From NCBI GenBank assembly GCA_022651385.1, contig JALCQR010000007.1, positions 111,978-175,977 of the forward strand: a stretch of 64,000 nucleotides of DNA, given 5' to 3'. Below are positions 17,268 through 26,131 of this stretch, piece by piece. The position numbers and the translations under genes are program-made. The stretch is from Clostridia bacterium (GTDB taxonomy: Bacteria; Bacillota; Clostridia; Lachnospirales; Anaerotignaceae). The notes beneath the pieces are model-generated. The model did no database searches. It was not told the DNA's origin and saw nothing but the letters and a program-made list of their open reading frames with translations. Position 1 is the first letter of the stretch, and each line of letters opens with the position of its first letter.

Positions 17268-17840
17268 ATGAACAAAAATGTAAAAATCAACAATCCTATG
17301 AAGGTAATCACTGGTCCTGACACTCGTTGGTCTTATGCTAACGTCTGGGAGCCGAAATCCATCAATGGAGGTACACCGAAGTACAGCGTGAGCCTTATCA
17401 TCCCGAAGTCTGACACCAAGACCATCGCCAAGATCAAGGCCGCCATCGAGGCCGCTTACAAGGAGGGTGAGTCCAAGCTCAAGGGCAATGGCAAGTCTGT
17501 ACCTGCCCTCTCTGTCATCAAGACTCCGCTTCGTGATGGTGACATGGAACGTCCGGACGATCCGGCCTACGCCAATGCTTATTTCGTAAATGCCAATGCA
17601 ACCTCTGCTCCTGGCATCGTGGATGCAGATCGCAATCCGATTCTTACTCGCTCCGAGGTTTACTCCGGTGTGTATGGCAGAGCCAGCATCACGTTCTACG
17701 CCTTCAACTCTTCCGGCAACAAGGGAATCGCCTGCGGGCTCAACAACCTGCAGAAAATCCGTGACGGTGAACCTCTCGGCGGAAAGGCAAGTGCTGAGTC
17801 CGACTTTGCCACTGACGACGATGATGATTTTCTGGACTAA
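17268..17840 (+). CDS. DUF2815 single-stranded DNA-binding protein
   Basis: A 190-residue protein beginning immediately after the DUF2800 stop, with GGAGGAAAA as ribosome site. The DUF2815 core (VSLIIPKSDTKTIAKIKAAIE, FVNANATSAPGIVD, VYSGVYGRASITFYAF) resembles the T7 gp2.5 OB-fold proteins, and it ends in an acidic tail, DDDDDFLD, typical of SSBs that recruit partners. It probably coats single-stranded DNA during phage replication and recombination, working with the polymerase and DUF2800 nuclease next to it. Confidence 0.85.
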   Translation: MNKNVKINNPMKVITGPDTRWSYANVWEPKSINGGTPKYSVSLIIPKSDTKTIAKIKAAIEAAYKEGESKLKGNGKSVPALSVIKTPLRDGDMERPDDPAYANAYFVNANATSAPGIVDADRNPILTRSEVYSGVYGRASITFYAFNSSGNKGIACGLNNLQKIRDGEPLGGKASAESDFATDDDDDFLD

Positions 17841-17852
17841 GGAGGTGCGATC

Positions 17853-18095
17853 ATGACAGTGACTACCTTACAGACAATCCTTCTGACCGCACTGATTGCC
17901 ATATGGCTGGTATTCAGCATCGTGTTCCTGATCTCGTCCATCCAGAACCTCATCAATGACCACAAGCGTGAGATTCGCGAGGAGGAATCAGCCACCCGCG
18001 ACCTCAAGTACCATGAGGAGCGCATGCAGCGTGAGAAGGAACAGGCCGACCATGAACGCGAGTACCACGAGAAGCGCATGAAGTCCTTGGAGTAA
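17853..18095 (+). CDS. small single-pass membrane protein with coiled coil
   Basis: An 80-residue protein with AAGGAGG before the ATG. One hydrophobic segment (about residues 8-27, LLTALIAIWLVFSIVFLISS) is followed by a highly charged helix (EIREEESATRDLKYHEERMQ and onward) that should form a coiled coil. It fills the gap between the SSB and the DNA polymerase. A membrane anchor for replication proteins or an exclusion function is conceivable, but nothing assigns one. A terminator follows. Confidence 0.65.
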   Translation: MTVTTLQTILLTALIAIWLVFSIVFLISSIQNLINDHKREIREEESATRDLKYHEERMQREKEQADHEREYHEKRMKSLE

Positions 18096-18109
18096 ATCAG
18101 AAACGGCAG

Positions 18110-18141
18110 GCGGCAGGGATACATTCTCTGCCGCTTGTTTG
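18110..18141 (+). terminator. terminator before the DNA polymerase gene
   Basis: GCGGCAG (18110-18116) pairs perfectly with CTGCCGC (18128-18134) across an 11-base loop, followed by TTGTTTG. The weak U-run suggests partial read-through. Confidence 0.55.
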
Positions 18142-18159
18142 AATTGAGGTGAAAATACT

Positions 18160-20163
18160 ATGAATCAAGAGAAAATACAAAAGCTCTCAATCGATCTTGA
18201 AACGTTCAGCGATGTCGACCTTGCCAAGTGTGGCTTATATAAGTACGCGGAGTCTCCGAATTTCGCGATTCTGCTGTTCGGTTATGCAGTTGATGGCGGC
18301 GAAGTCCATGTTGTGGATCTGGCTCAGGGAGAGCAGCTACCGGAAGATGTCCTGTCTGCCTTGACAGACGATTCTGTCATCAAGTGGGGATTTAATGTCG
18401 CGTTTGAACGTGTCTGCCTGTCCCGCTACCTTTCAGACCGTGGCATCAGCCTTGATCCCTTCCATGATAACCACCCACTCTCGCAGGAGTGCGCCCGGTT
18501 CCTAAATCCGGAAAGCTGGCGCTGCTCTATGATCTGGGCGGCTACGCTGGGACTGCCACTTTCCTTAAAAGGTGTCGGTGCAGTTTTAAAACTCGACGAT
18601 CAGAAGATGGACGAGGGCAAGGCGCTCATCAAATATTTCTCCGTGCCTTGCGCTCCTACAAAATCCAATGGTGGCCGCACCCGTAATATGCCCTCCGACG
18701 ATCCTGAAAAGTGGTCTGTCTTTAAGGCATATAACAAACGTGACGTGGAGGTCGAAATGGCGATCCAGCAGCGGCTTACCAATTACCCAGTACCGGATTC
18801 GGTCTGGGAAGAATATCACATCGATCAGGACATCAACGACCGTGGCGTCCGGCTCGATATAGATCTGGTAAAGGAAGCCATCGAGATGGATACCCGCTCC
18901 CGCAAAGAGCTGACTGCCGCCATGAAGGAAATCACCGACCTTGATAACCCGAACAGCGTCCAGCAAATGAAACAGTGGCTCTCCGACAACGGCCTCGAAA
19001 CCGACAGCCTTGGTAAAAAGGTCGTGGCAGAGCTTATCAAAACCGCTCCTCCGGAATTGCAGAACGTACTGGAGCTCCGCCAGCAGCTTGCCAAGTCGTC
19101 GGTCAAGAAATATCAGACGATGGAACGTGCGGTCTGTGACGACGGCAGGGCTCGCGGCATGTTCATGTTCTACGGAGCCAACCGCACAGGCCGCTGGGCA
19201 GGCAGACTGATCCAATTACAAAACCTCCCGCAAAACCACCTGCCAGATCTGGCCGATGCCCGTGCTCTTGTAAAATCCGGTGACTTCGATGCCGTAAAGC
19301 TCCTGTATGAAGATGTGCCGGACACGCTCTCGCAGCTGATCCGCACGGCATTCATCCCGAAGGACGGCATGCAGTTCTATGTTTCCGACTTCAGCGCCAT
19401 CGAAGCCAGAGTCATCGCTTGGTATGCAGGTGAGATGTGGCGGCAGAAGGTATTCGAGAATGGCGGCGATATTTATTGCGCCAGCGCATCGCATATGTTC
19501 CATGTCCCGGTCGAGAAGCATGGCGTAAACGGCCACCTCCGGCAGAAAGGCAAAATCGCTGAACTCGCGCTCGGCTACGGCGGCTCGGTCGGAGCCTTAA
19601 AGGCAATGGGAGCCATCGAGATGGGCTTATCTGAAGATGAGCTTCCTCCGCTGGTCGATGCATGGCGGCAAACGAACCCGAACATCGTGAAATTTTGGTG
19701 GGATGTCGACCGCGCTGTCATGGAAGCTGTGAAGTATAAGCATACGACCAGCAGCTACGGGCTTACCTTCTCCTGCCGCTCCGGGATGCTCTTTATCACG
19801 CTGCCCTCCGGACGTAACCTTGCCTATGTGAAGCCGAAGGTCGGTACAAATAAGTTCGGCGGCGAGTGTATCACTTATGAGGGCATCGGCAGCACAAAGA
19901 AATGGGAGCGGCTCGACTCGTACGGCCCGAAATTTGTGGAAAACATCGTGCAGGCGACCTCCCGCGACATTCTCTGCTATGCCATGAAGACGCTGCGCTG
20001 CTGCTCCATCGTCATGCATATCCACGACGAGCTGGTCATTGAGGCCGATCCGCGCATGTCCCTTGACGCCATCTGTGAGCAGATGGGCAGGACTCCACCG
20101 TGGGCAAAAGGCCTGAAGCTCCGCGCCGACGGTTACATCACACCCTTCTACAAAAAAGATTAA
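18160..20163 (+). CDS. phage DNA polymerase, family A
   Basis: A 667-residue polymerase with TGAGGTG before the ATG. The N-terminus has a 3'-5' exonuclease-like opening (LSIDLETFS, 8-16), with KWGFNVAFER continuing that domain. The polymerase domain shows the motif A equivalent DFSAIEAR near residue 409, ALGYGGSVGAL as part of the O-helix region, and motif C HDELVIEA near residue 621. Length and layout fit the polymerases of Clostridia siphophages. It replicates phage DNA with the neighbouring SSB and primase-helicase. It ends just before repeat element copy 2, whose strong hairpin may end transcription. Confidence 0.93.
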   Translation: MNQEKIQKLSIDLETFSDVDLAKCGLYKYAESPNFAILLFGYAVDGGEVHVVDLAQGEQLPEDVLSALTDDSVIKWGFNVAFERVCLSRYLSDRGISLDPFHDNHPLSQECARFLNPESWRCSMIWAATLGLPLSLKGVGAVLKLDDQKMDEGKALIKYFSVPCAPTKSNGGRTRNMPSDDPEKWSVFKAYNKRDVEVEMAIQQRLTNYPVPDSVWEEYHIDQDINDRGVRLDIDLVKEAIEMDTRSRKELTAAMKEITDLDNPNSVQQMKQWLSDNGLETDSLGKKVVAELIKTAPPELQNVLELRQQLAKSSVKKYQTMERAVCDDGRARGMFMFYGANRTGRWAGRLIQLQNLPQNHLPDLADARALVKSGDFDAVKLLYEDVPDTLSQLIRTAFIPKDGMQFYVSDFSAIEARVIAWYAGEMWRQKVFENGGDIYCASASHMFHVPVEKHGVNGHLRQKGKIAELALGYGGSVGALKAMGAIEMGLSEDELPPLVDAWRQTNPNIVKFWWDVDRAVMEAVKYKHTTSSYGLTFSCRSGMLFITLPSGRNLAYVKPKVGTNKFGGECITYEGIGSTKKWERLDSYGPKFVENIVQATSRDILCYAMKTLRCCSIVMHIHDELVIEADPRMSLDAICEQMGRTPPWAKGLKLRADGYITPFYKKD

Positions 20164-20168
20164 AAATC

Positions 20169-20221
20169 GTCCGCTCAAATCAGGCGTTCATCTCCAGTGG
20201 AAATTGGAGGTGGACGCCTTT
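20169..20221 (+). repeat. CTCCAGTGGAA element, copy 2, forming a 14-bp hairpin
   Basis: Same order of CCGCTCAAAT and CATCTCCAGTGGAA as at 15589 and 48204. Here AGGCGTTCATCTCC (20182-20195) pairs with GGAGGTGGACGCCT (20206-20219) with only two G-U wobbles. It lies just after the polymerase stop and before the DUF4406 gene. Confidence 0.65.
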
Positions 20222-20249
20222 AAATCTGCCCGGAAAGGAGGACTCTGGT

Positions 20250-20672
20250 TTGAGTAACGATTATCACAACAGCGAGGGCTATCCTGACCCGACTGCCGGT
20301 GAAGCGCTCTCCCGGATTGCCACAAACGAAAAGCAGTCCCTACGCGCTTTTAGGCCTATCGTCTACATCTGCTCTCCGTTTTCCGGAGATGTTGAGACGA
20401 ACGTGGCAAACGCCAGACGCTACAGCCGCTTTGCCGTGGACGAGGGATATATCCCTATCGCACCGCACCTGCTGTTTCCGCAGTTCCTTGATGATAACGA
20501 TCCTGTAGAACGTGAACTGGGATTGTTTTTCGGGAACGCCATCATGAGCAAGTGCGCCGAGGTCTGGGTATTCGGCAGCCGCATCTCATCCGGTATGGAA
20601 GCAGAAATCAAACGAGCCAAGTGGAAGAATTACCGCCTGCGCTTTTTCACTGAGAATCTTGAGGAGGTTTAA
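20250..20672 (+). CDS. DUF4406 protein, nucleoside 2-deoxyribosyltransferase-like
   Basis: About 140 residues from TTG 20250, chosen for the AAAGGAGGA upstream; no ATG suits. The Rossmann-like core VYICSPFSGDVETNVANARRYSR with later GYIPIAPHLLFPQFLDD and FGSRISSGMEAEI is characteristic of DUF4406, related to nucleoside 2-deoxyribosyltransferases that exchange bases on deoxyribosides. In phages such proteins may salvage or modify nucleotides. Enzymatic activity is inferred from fold similarity. It is coupled closely to the next gene. Confidence 0.75.
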   Translation: MSNDYHNSEGYPDPTAGEALSRIATNEKQSLRAFRPIVYICSPFSGDVETNVANARRYSRFAVDEGYIPIAPHLLFPQFLDDNDPVERELGLFFGNAIMSKCAEVWVFGSRISSGMEAEIKRAKWKNYRLRFFTENLEEV

Positions 20673-20675
20673 CAC

Positions 20676-21005
20676 ATGTACGAAGTAAAAGAAAATTCAA
20701 GAATATTAAAAGACGGAACCGAAATCACGACCTATAGCAGAGACGTCGTCAGCTGCAACATTTTAGAGGTCGAGGCAGGTACCACTGGCTATTGTGGTGG
20801 TGACACCGGTCATGGTGGCCGCACCTATTTCCGTATTCAGGATGCAGCCTGCACGGACATGGAAATTCATAACTATACCACTCGCTGCGGCAGTAACGGT
20901 TTTGAAGTCTGCCTCGGTGGTGACTGTGAGCTGGAGACCATGATCCGTGAGCTCAAATTCATCACAAAGGTTCTGGAGGAAGAAGCTCAGGAGGTGTACG
21001 ACTGA
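20676..21005 (+). CDS. hypothetical phage protein
   Basis: A 109-residue protein with GAGGAGG before the ATG. It is rich in Gly, Cys and Thr in the middle (TTGYCGGDTGHGGRTYFRI) and ends in a helix. Similar small proteins sit before the primase in related phages. No domain is recognised. Its stop overlaps the primase ATG by a few bases, so it is part of the replication operon. Confidence 0.65.
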   Translation: MYEVKENSRILKDGTEITTYSRDVVSCNILEVEAGTTGYCGGDTGHGGRTYFRIQDAACTDMEIHNYTTRCGSNGFEVCLGGDCELETMIRELKFITKVLEEEAQEVYD

Positions 21006-23278
21006 TGTTTACCATTTACAGTGCGGACGTTACCGGCAATCCCGGTAACTGCTCCTACCCTCATAAACACATCATCCTGGATGAAGATAGCCTGAAGTCG
21101 GCTGTTTGTCATGATTACGTGTGCGCAGAATATAAGAACAGCTATCGCAACGGCGACAACTTCATCGGCAGTGACTGCCTTCCAGTTGACTGTGATAATG
21201 ATCACTCCGAGAATCCGGATGACTGGATCACTCCGGAAGATGTCTTGCAGGCCTTTCCGGGTGTGACCTTCGCAGTCCATTACAGCCGCTTCAATAACAG
21301 AGTGAAAAACGGCAAACCTGCAAGACCGAAGTTCCATGTCCTGTTCCCGATTGATTATGTGACGGATGCTGCCTTTTACAGCAACATGAAAAAGCTGGTC
21401 AATTCCATCTTTCCCTATTTCGATACGAAGGCCCTGGATGCTGCCCGCTTCTTCTTTGGCACTACTGCTGCAGATGTTGCTTTATATCCAGGACGTATGA
21501 ATCTGACGGAATATCTTAATGAGGACATTTTCGATGAGGATATGCCGGAAGGTCAATATGATGGCGCAACGATTCCCGAAGGCAGCCGTAATGCAACCAT
21601 GTCTCGTTTTGCCGGAAAGGTCATCAAGAAATATGGCGACGGTGACACGGCCTATCAGGCATTTCTGGAAGAAGCAGATAAATGTGATCCGCCTCTGGAT
21701 GCTGCTGAGCTTGCTACCATCTGGCACAGTGCCCAGCGCTTTTACGCTCGTGTCCAGCAGCAGGAGGGCTATGTTGCACCGGAGCTCTACAACGATCCTT
21801 CCTGTTATAAACCAGAGGATTACTCCGATGTAGGGCAGGCCGAAATATTGGCGAAGTACTTCTCAAACGAGCTTCGCTATTCTCCTGCCACCCACTTTAT
21901 CCGCTACTCTGACCACTACTGGCAGGAATCAGAGCCAGGTGCTCAGGCCGTGGCTCATGAGCTTACCCGCAGACAGCTGAAGGAAGCAAATCGAGATCTC
22001 ATGGAAGCACTGAATAAGATGAAGAATTGCGGTGCCCAAAATATCCTCGACAGCACATCAAAGGCCAAGGCAGAACAGCTTATGAACGATCAACAGCTGG
22101 AGGTCTATCGTGAGCTCTTAGCAGCCAAGGCTTATCAGGCATTTGCCATTAAGCGCCGTGATTCTAAGAATGTGACTTCTACCTTGAAGGAATCCCATCC
22201 GATGCTGGAGATTTCACCTCGTGACCTGGACGCAGACTGCTTTGCGCTCTGTACCCCGGAGGCAACCTTTGATCTCCGTCAGGGTATGGCCGGAGCCAGA
22301 GAGCATTCGCCGGAGGACTTTATTACCAAAATTACCAGCGTTTCACCAAACCAGAAAGGCATGCAGATCTGGCTGGACAGCTTGAATCTCATCTTCCAGC
22401 ACAATCAGGAGCTCATCGATTACGTCCAGATGATCTGCGGGCTTGCTGCCATCGGCAAGGTTTATGTAGAAGCGCTGATCATCGCCTATGGTGATGGCCG
22501 CAACGGTAAGTCTACCTTCTGGAATGCAATCTCCCGCGTGCTGGGCCTTTACTCCGGGAACATTTCTGCGGATACCCTGACCGTAGGTTGTCGCAGAAAC
22601 ATCAAACCAGAAATGGCGGAGGTCAAGGGTAAGCGACTTCTCATTGCTGCAGAGATGCAGGAAGGTGCAAGACTCAATGACTCTACCGTCAAGCAGCTCT
22701 GCTCTACCGATGATGTCTTTGCAGAGAAGAAGTACAAGGATCCATTTTCCTTCAAGCCCTGCCACACGCTCGTGCTGTATACCAACCATCTGCCTCGTGT
22801 CAGTGCATCCGATGATGGTATCTGGAGGAGACTGATCGTCATTCCGTTTAATGCCAAGATCACCGGTAGCAGCGACATCAAGAATTACAGTGAGTATCTC
22901 TATGACAATGCTGGCGGCGCGATCCTCTCCTGGATCATCGAAGGTAGCAAGAAAGTTATTGATGCTGACTACCACATCCCGGTTCCGGCCTGCGTACAGA
23001 ATGCCATCGATGATTACCGTAGCCAGAATGACTGGTTCGGACATTTCTTAGAGGATAAGTGCATCATAGGTGATGAGTATAAAGAAAACTCCTCTAACCT
23101 ATATCAGGCCTACCGCAATCACTGCATCGATTGTAATGAGTATGTACGCTCCACAGCGGACTTCTACTTTGCTATGGAAAATGCCGGATACGAGCGTGTC
23201 ACTTTGAGCCGAAAGCGCTATTTTAAAGGACTTCGCCTGCGCACTGAGGACGATTTTGATGAGGAATTTTTAGACTGA
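21005..23278 (+). CDS. phage/plasmid primase-helicase (AEP-like plus D5/P4 SF3 helicase)
   Basis: A 757-residue protein. The N-terminal third looks like an archaeo-eukaryotic-type primase: PVDCDNDHSE near residues 59-68 gives the acidic pair, followed by HYSRFNN and PKFHVLFPID. The C-terminal half is the D5/P4 superfamily 3 helicase with Walker A GDGRNGKST (about 497-505), LLIAAEMQEGARLNDS as the Walker B region and VLYTNHLPRV as motif C. It opens and primes phage DNA for the family A polymerase upstream. The VirE-like annotation often given to this family reflects the same helicase core. A 95-bp palindromic element follows. Confidence 0.9.
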   Translation: MFTIYSADVTGNPGNCSYPHKHIILDEDSLKSAVCHDYVCAEYKNSYRNGDNFIGSDCLPVDCDNDHSENPDDWITPEDVLQAFPGVTFAVHYSRFNNRVKNGKPARPKFHVLFPIDYVTDAAFYSNMKKLVNSIFPYFDTKALDAARFFFGTTAADVALYPGRMNLTEYLNEDIFDEDMPEGQYDGATIPEGSRNATMSRFAGKVIKKYGDGDTAYQAFLEEADKCDPPLDAAELATIWHSAQRFYARVQQQEGYVAPELYNDPSCYKPEDYSDVGQAEILAKYFSNELRYSPATHFIRYSDHYWQESEPGAQAVAHELTRRQLKEANRDLMEALNKMKNCGAQNILDSTSKAKAEQLMNDQQLEVYRELLAAKAYQAFAIKRRDSKNVTSTLKESHPMLEISPRDLDADCFALCTPEATFDLRQGMAGAREHSPEDFITKITSVSPNQKGMQIWLDSLNLIFQHNQELIDYVQMICGLAAIGKVYVEALIIAYGDGRNGKSTFWNAISRVLGLYSGNISADTLTVGCRRNIKPEMAEVKGKRLLIAAEMQEGARLNDSTVKQLCSTDDVFAEKKYKDPFSFKPCHTLVLYTNHLPRVSASDDGIWRRLIVIPFNAKITGSSDIKNYSEYLYDNAGGAILSWIIEGSKKVIDADYHIPVPACVQNAIDDYRSQNDWFGHFLEDKCIIGDEYKENSSNLYQAYRNHCIDCNEYVRSTADFYFAMENAGYERVTLSRKRYFKGLRLRTEDDFDEEFLD

Positions 23279-23289
23279 TCGAACCGAAT

Positions 23290-23384
23290 GACAAGGTGTA
23301 TCAATGTCTCTGTATAAACTTTTCTATAGGCTATAAAAAATCATATATAGAAAAGTTATGTAAATACCATTGATACACCTTGCA
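23290..23384. repeat. 95-bp imperfect palindromic element, copy 1
   Basis: Ends AAGGTGTATCAATG and CATTGATACACCTT are exact inverted repeats, with inner arms AACTTTTCTATAG and CTATATATAGAAAAGTT. A second copy, about 85% similar, lies at 48103-48196 in opposite orientation. It is intergenic, directly after the primase gene. It could be a strong bidirectional hairpin terminator or a MITE-like element. Confidence 0.75.
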
Positions 23385-23418
23385 CATCAGAAAAATAACC
23401 ACTGATTGGAGAATGACA

Positions 23419-23700
23419 ATGTTAGAAAAACAGATAGAAAACAAGTTAACCCGGATGGTAAGGCAGCATGACGGCATCGCTGTAAAATTCGTGTCTCCGA
23501 GCTTTGCGGGAATGCCGGACCGTCTCGTCTTATTACCTGATGGGATCATCGCTTTCGTAGAGCTGAAGGCTCCTGGCAAAAAGCCTCGCCCGCTTCAAAT
23601 AGCAAGGCACAAGCTGCTACGTTCACTTGGCTTTCAGGTCTATGTGATTGATGGCGTAGAACAGATTGGAGGAATGCTTCATGAACTTCTCACCCCATAA
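23419..23700 (+). CDS. VRR-NUC domain nuclease
   Basis: A 93-residue protein, nearly a bare VRR-NUC domain. The active-site pattern is complete: M-P-D in FAGMPDRLVLL, E-x-K in AFVELKAPGKKPRP, then a Q in LQIARH. Family members are PD-(D/E)XK nucleases that cut branched or flap DNA; in phages they usually sit beside a SNF2 helicase, as here, suggesting processing of replication forks or recombination intermediates. ATG 23419 was chosen because GGAG lies eight bases before it. It overlaps the helicase gene by 20 bases. Confidence 0.88.
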   Translation: MLEKQIENKLTRMVRQHDGIAVKFVSPSFAGMPDRLVLLPDGIIAFVELKAPGKKPRPLQIARHKLLRSLGFQVYVIDGVEQIGGMLHELLTP

Positions 23701-25024
23701 TTATCAGTCCTATGCTATCAACTATATCGAAACGCATCCTATCGCTGCAGTTCTCCTCGATATGGGTCTTGGCAAAACGGTCATTTCCCTGACTGCCATC
23801 GCAGACCTGCTGTTTGACAGCTTCGAGGCACACCGCATCCTAGTGGTCGCGCCTTTAAGGGTGGCCCGTGATACCTGGCCTGCGGAAATTGCAAAATGGG
23901 AACACCTGCAGCATCTGACCTTCGCAGTCTGCGTGGGGACACCGAAGGAACGACGCGCTGCACTTATGTCCGGAGCCGACATCACCATCATTAACCGTGA
24001 GAACCTTGGCTGGCTGATAGATTCCAGTGGCTTTGATTTTGATTACGATATGGTCGTCATTGATGAGCTATCCTCCTTCAAAAATCACAAGTCGAAGCGA
24101 TTTCAATCTCTGATGAAGATCAGACCTAAAGTGAAACGAATCATCGGTCTTACCGGCACACCTTCCTCCAATGGTCTTATGGATCTGTGGGCTGAATTCA
24201 AGCTTCTGGATTTTGGAGAACGTTTAGGACGCTTCATCACCCACTACCGTAACAACTACTTTATACCGGACAAGCGAAACGGTGAGATCATCTACTCTTA
24301 CAAGCCCATGGCTTATGCGGAGGATGCCATCTACCGGAGAATATCGGATATTACGATTTCCATGAAATCTACCGATCACCTGCAGATGCCGGAGTTAATC
24401 ACATCGCAATACGAAGTGCAGCTGTCTGAGGAAGAAACTCAGCGATACGAGGAACTCAAGGCAGACTTTATATTGGAGCTCCCGGAAGGAGAGATCACTG
24501 CTGCCAACGCGGCTTCTCTTACCGGTAAACTCTCTCAGCTGGCCAATGGTGCCATTTATGATGATGACGGCGATATCATCGAGTTCCATGATCGGAAGCT
24601 GGATGCCTTAGAGGATCTTATCGAAGCCGCCAATGGCAAACCGCTCCTGGTAACTTACTGGTTCAAGCACGACCTGCAGCGAATCAAGAAGCGCTTTAAT
24701 GTCCGTGAGATAAAATCCAGCAAGGATATCACTGATTGGAACAATGGCGATATTCCTGTTGCTGTCATCCATCCTGCCTCTGCCGGTCATGGACTGAATC
24801 TTCAGGCTGGTGGATCAACACTTATCTGGTTCGGGCTGACCTGGTCTTTGGAGTTATATCAGCAGACCAACGCTCGTCTCTGGCGGCAAGGCCAGACCTC
24901 CGGCACTGTCGTCATTGAGCACATCATTACCAAGGGCACCATTGATGAACGTATCTTAAAGGCGCTGTCCTTGAAGGAGGTTACACAAAACGCATTAATT
25001 GATGCGGTAAAAGCAAATCTATGA
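23681..25024 (+). CDS. SNF2-family DEAD/DEAH helicase
   Basis: A 447-residue ATPase. Walker A DMGLGKT (about 28-34), VVIDELSSFKN as the DEXX motif (about 123-133), LTGTPSSNGLMDL motif III, and the C-terminal motif QQTNARLWRQGQ near residue 396 mark a SNF2-type double-stranded DNA translocase. ATG 23681 has GGAGG eight bases upstream, inside the nuclease gene. With the VRR-NUC protein it likely remodels recombination or replication intermediates. Length is typical for phage versions, which lack chromatin-binding domains. Confidence 0.9.
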   Translation: MNFSPHNYQSYAINYIETHPIAAVLLDMGLGKTVISLTAIADLLFDSFEAHRILVVAPLRVARDTWPAEIAKWEHLQHLTFAVCVGTPKERRAALMSGADITIINRENLGWLIDSSGFDFDYDMVVIDELSSFKNHKSKRFQSLMKIRPKVKRIIGLTGTPSSNGLMDLWAEFKLLDFGERLGRFITHYRNNYFIPDKRNGEIIYSYKPMAYAEDAIYRRISDITISMKSTDHLQMPELITSQYEVQLSEEETQRYEELKADFILELPEGEITAANAASLTGKLSQLANGAIYDDDGDIIEFHDRKLDALEDLIEAANGKPLLVTYWFKHDLQRIKKRFNVREIKSSKDITDWNNGDIPVAVIHPASAGHGLNLQAGGSTLIWFGLTWSLELYQQTNARLWRQGQTSGTVVIEHIITKGTIDERILKALSLKEVTQNALIDAVKANL

Positions 25025-25079
25025 CAATCTACGACAACATAGGTCAATCCGAGGGAATTTCATTATTCGGAGGTACGCT

Positions 25080-25514
25080 ATGAATGCAAAAGAATATTTA
25101 TCCCAGGCCCGTAACCTGGATCAGCGCATTATCACAAAAACCCAGATGATTGACTCCTTAAACGATCTGGCTACCCGCTGCACCGCTACTTATTCAGATA
25201 TGCCTAAAAGCCCAAATCGTGGTAACTCCCGTCTGGAGGAATGTGTCATGAAGATCATCGACCTGGAAGAACAGATTACAGAAGATATGGAAAAGCTGGT
25301 GAATTTGAAGAAAGAAATCACCCATGTGATTCAGTCTGTTTCTAATCCAGAATATCAGGATCTTCTGGCGAAGCGCTACATCTGCTGTGAAGCCTGGGAA
25401 AAGATCGCCGTGGATATGAACTATGAGCTTCGCTACATCCACAAACTCCACAGCCGTGCTCTGCAGGAAGTAAAAATTCCTGAACCAACCGAAGATGGGC
25501 ACGAAAAGACATAG
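25080..25514 (+). CDS. DUF1492 protein, ArpU/RinA-like late transcription regulator
   Basis: A 144-residue helical protein with CGGAGGTACGCT before the ATG. DUF1492 is seen in RNLDQRIITKTQMIDSL at the start and in the C-terminal sigma-region-4-like helix pair LAKRYICCEAWEKIAVDMNYELRY. Proteins of this type precede the packaging genes of many phages and switch on late transcription. The location fits: a terminator follows, and beyond it the HNH and terminase genes begin. Confidence 0.82.
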   Translation: MNAKEYLSQARNLDQRIITKTQMIDSLNDLATRCTATYSDMPKSPNRGNSRLEECVMKIIDLEEQITEDMEKLVNLKKEITHVIQSVSNPEYQDLLAKRYICCEAWEKIAVDMNYELRYIHKLHSRALQEVKIPEPTEDGHEKT

Positions 25515-25568
25515 AATGACACCATCAACTTCTGATAGTATTAGACTAGCAAAAAAGAAAATCACAGA

Positions 25569-25605
25569 AGCCTTGTAGGATCTACTTCCTGCAGGGCTTT
25601 TCTTA
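25569..25605 (+). terminator. terminator between late regulator and packaging genes
   Basis: AGCCTTGTAGGA (25569-25580) pairs with TCCTGCAGGGCT (25587-25598) around six bases, followed by TTTCTT. It separates early from late transcription, so the DUF1492 protein may act near here by anti-termination or a new promoter. Confidence 0.7.
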
Positions 25606-25626
25606 TGCCACAAGGAGGTGAAACCG

Positions 25627-25986
25627 ATGCCGAGAAAACCGAAGCGTCCCTGTTCTTATCCAGGCTGTCCTAATCTCACGGACGGTCGCTTCTGTGAGGA
25701 GCATGCCAAGGACGAAGCCAGGCGCTACGAACATTATGATAGAGATCCCGCCACCAAGCGTCGCTACGGTCGTGCCTGGAAGCGAATTCGTGACAGCTAT
25801 GCCGCTACCCATCCGCTTTGTGAAGAGTGCCTTGCGAAGGGTGTTTATACACCAACCGAGGAGATTCATCACATGCTTCCGCTATCTCAGGGCGGAACCC
25901 ATGACCGCGAGAACCTGAAAGCCTTGTGCAAGGCCTGCCATGCACGCATTCATGCAGAACGCGGTGACCGCTGGCACAACACATAA
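25627..25986 (+). CDS. HNH endonuclease of the packaging module
   Basis: A 119-residue protein. An N-terminal CxxxGCPN...C zinc knuckle is followed by the HNH domain: CEECLAKG, EIHHMLPLSQGGTHDRENLKALCKACH (His-His, Asn and Cys-x-x-Cys in place). ATG 25627 is eight bases after AAGGAGG. In cos-type HK97-like phages this protein lies beside the terminase genes and is needed for cutting the DNA ends during packaging. The next gene is the small terminase. Confidence 0.88.
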   Translation: MPRKPKRPCSYPGCPNLTDGRFCEEHAKDEARRYEHYDRDPATKRRYGRAWKRIRDSYAATHPLCEECLAKGVYTPTEEIHHMLPLSQGGTHDRENLKALCKACHARIHAERGDRWHNT

Positions 25987-26131
25987 AGCAGATGCATTTT
26001 CTTTGTGCATCAGCCCCCAGGGGCGGTCTGAATCTCTACGGCGCAGCTGCCGTGGAACGGGCGTGGGGTCTCACGCACAAAAACGCGTTTTCAAACGGGG
26101 TAATAGGCCCCGGACAAGGAGGTGAATCATT
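25987..26131 (+). other. candidate cos region
   Basis: A 145-base GC-rich intergenic stretch between HNH and small terminase with GATGCA.../TGCATC inverted pair, CCCCAGGGGC and GGAACGGGCGTGGGG. Phages with this HNH-TerS-TerL order commonly have their cohesive-end site here. The cut position cannot be read. Confidence 0.45.
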
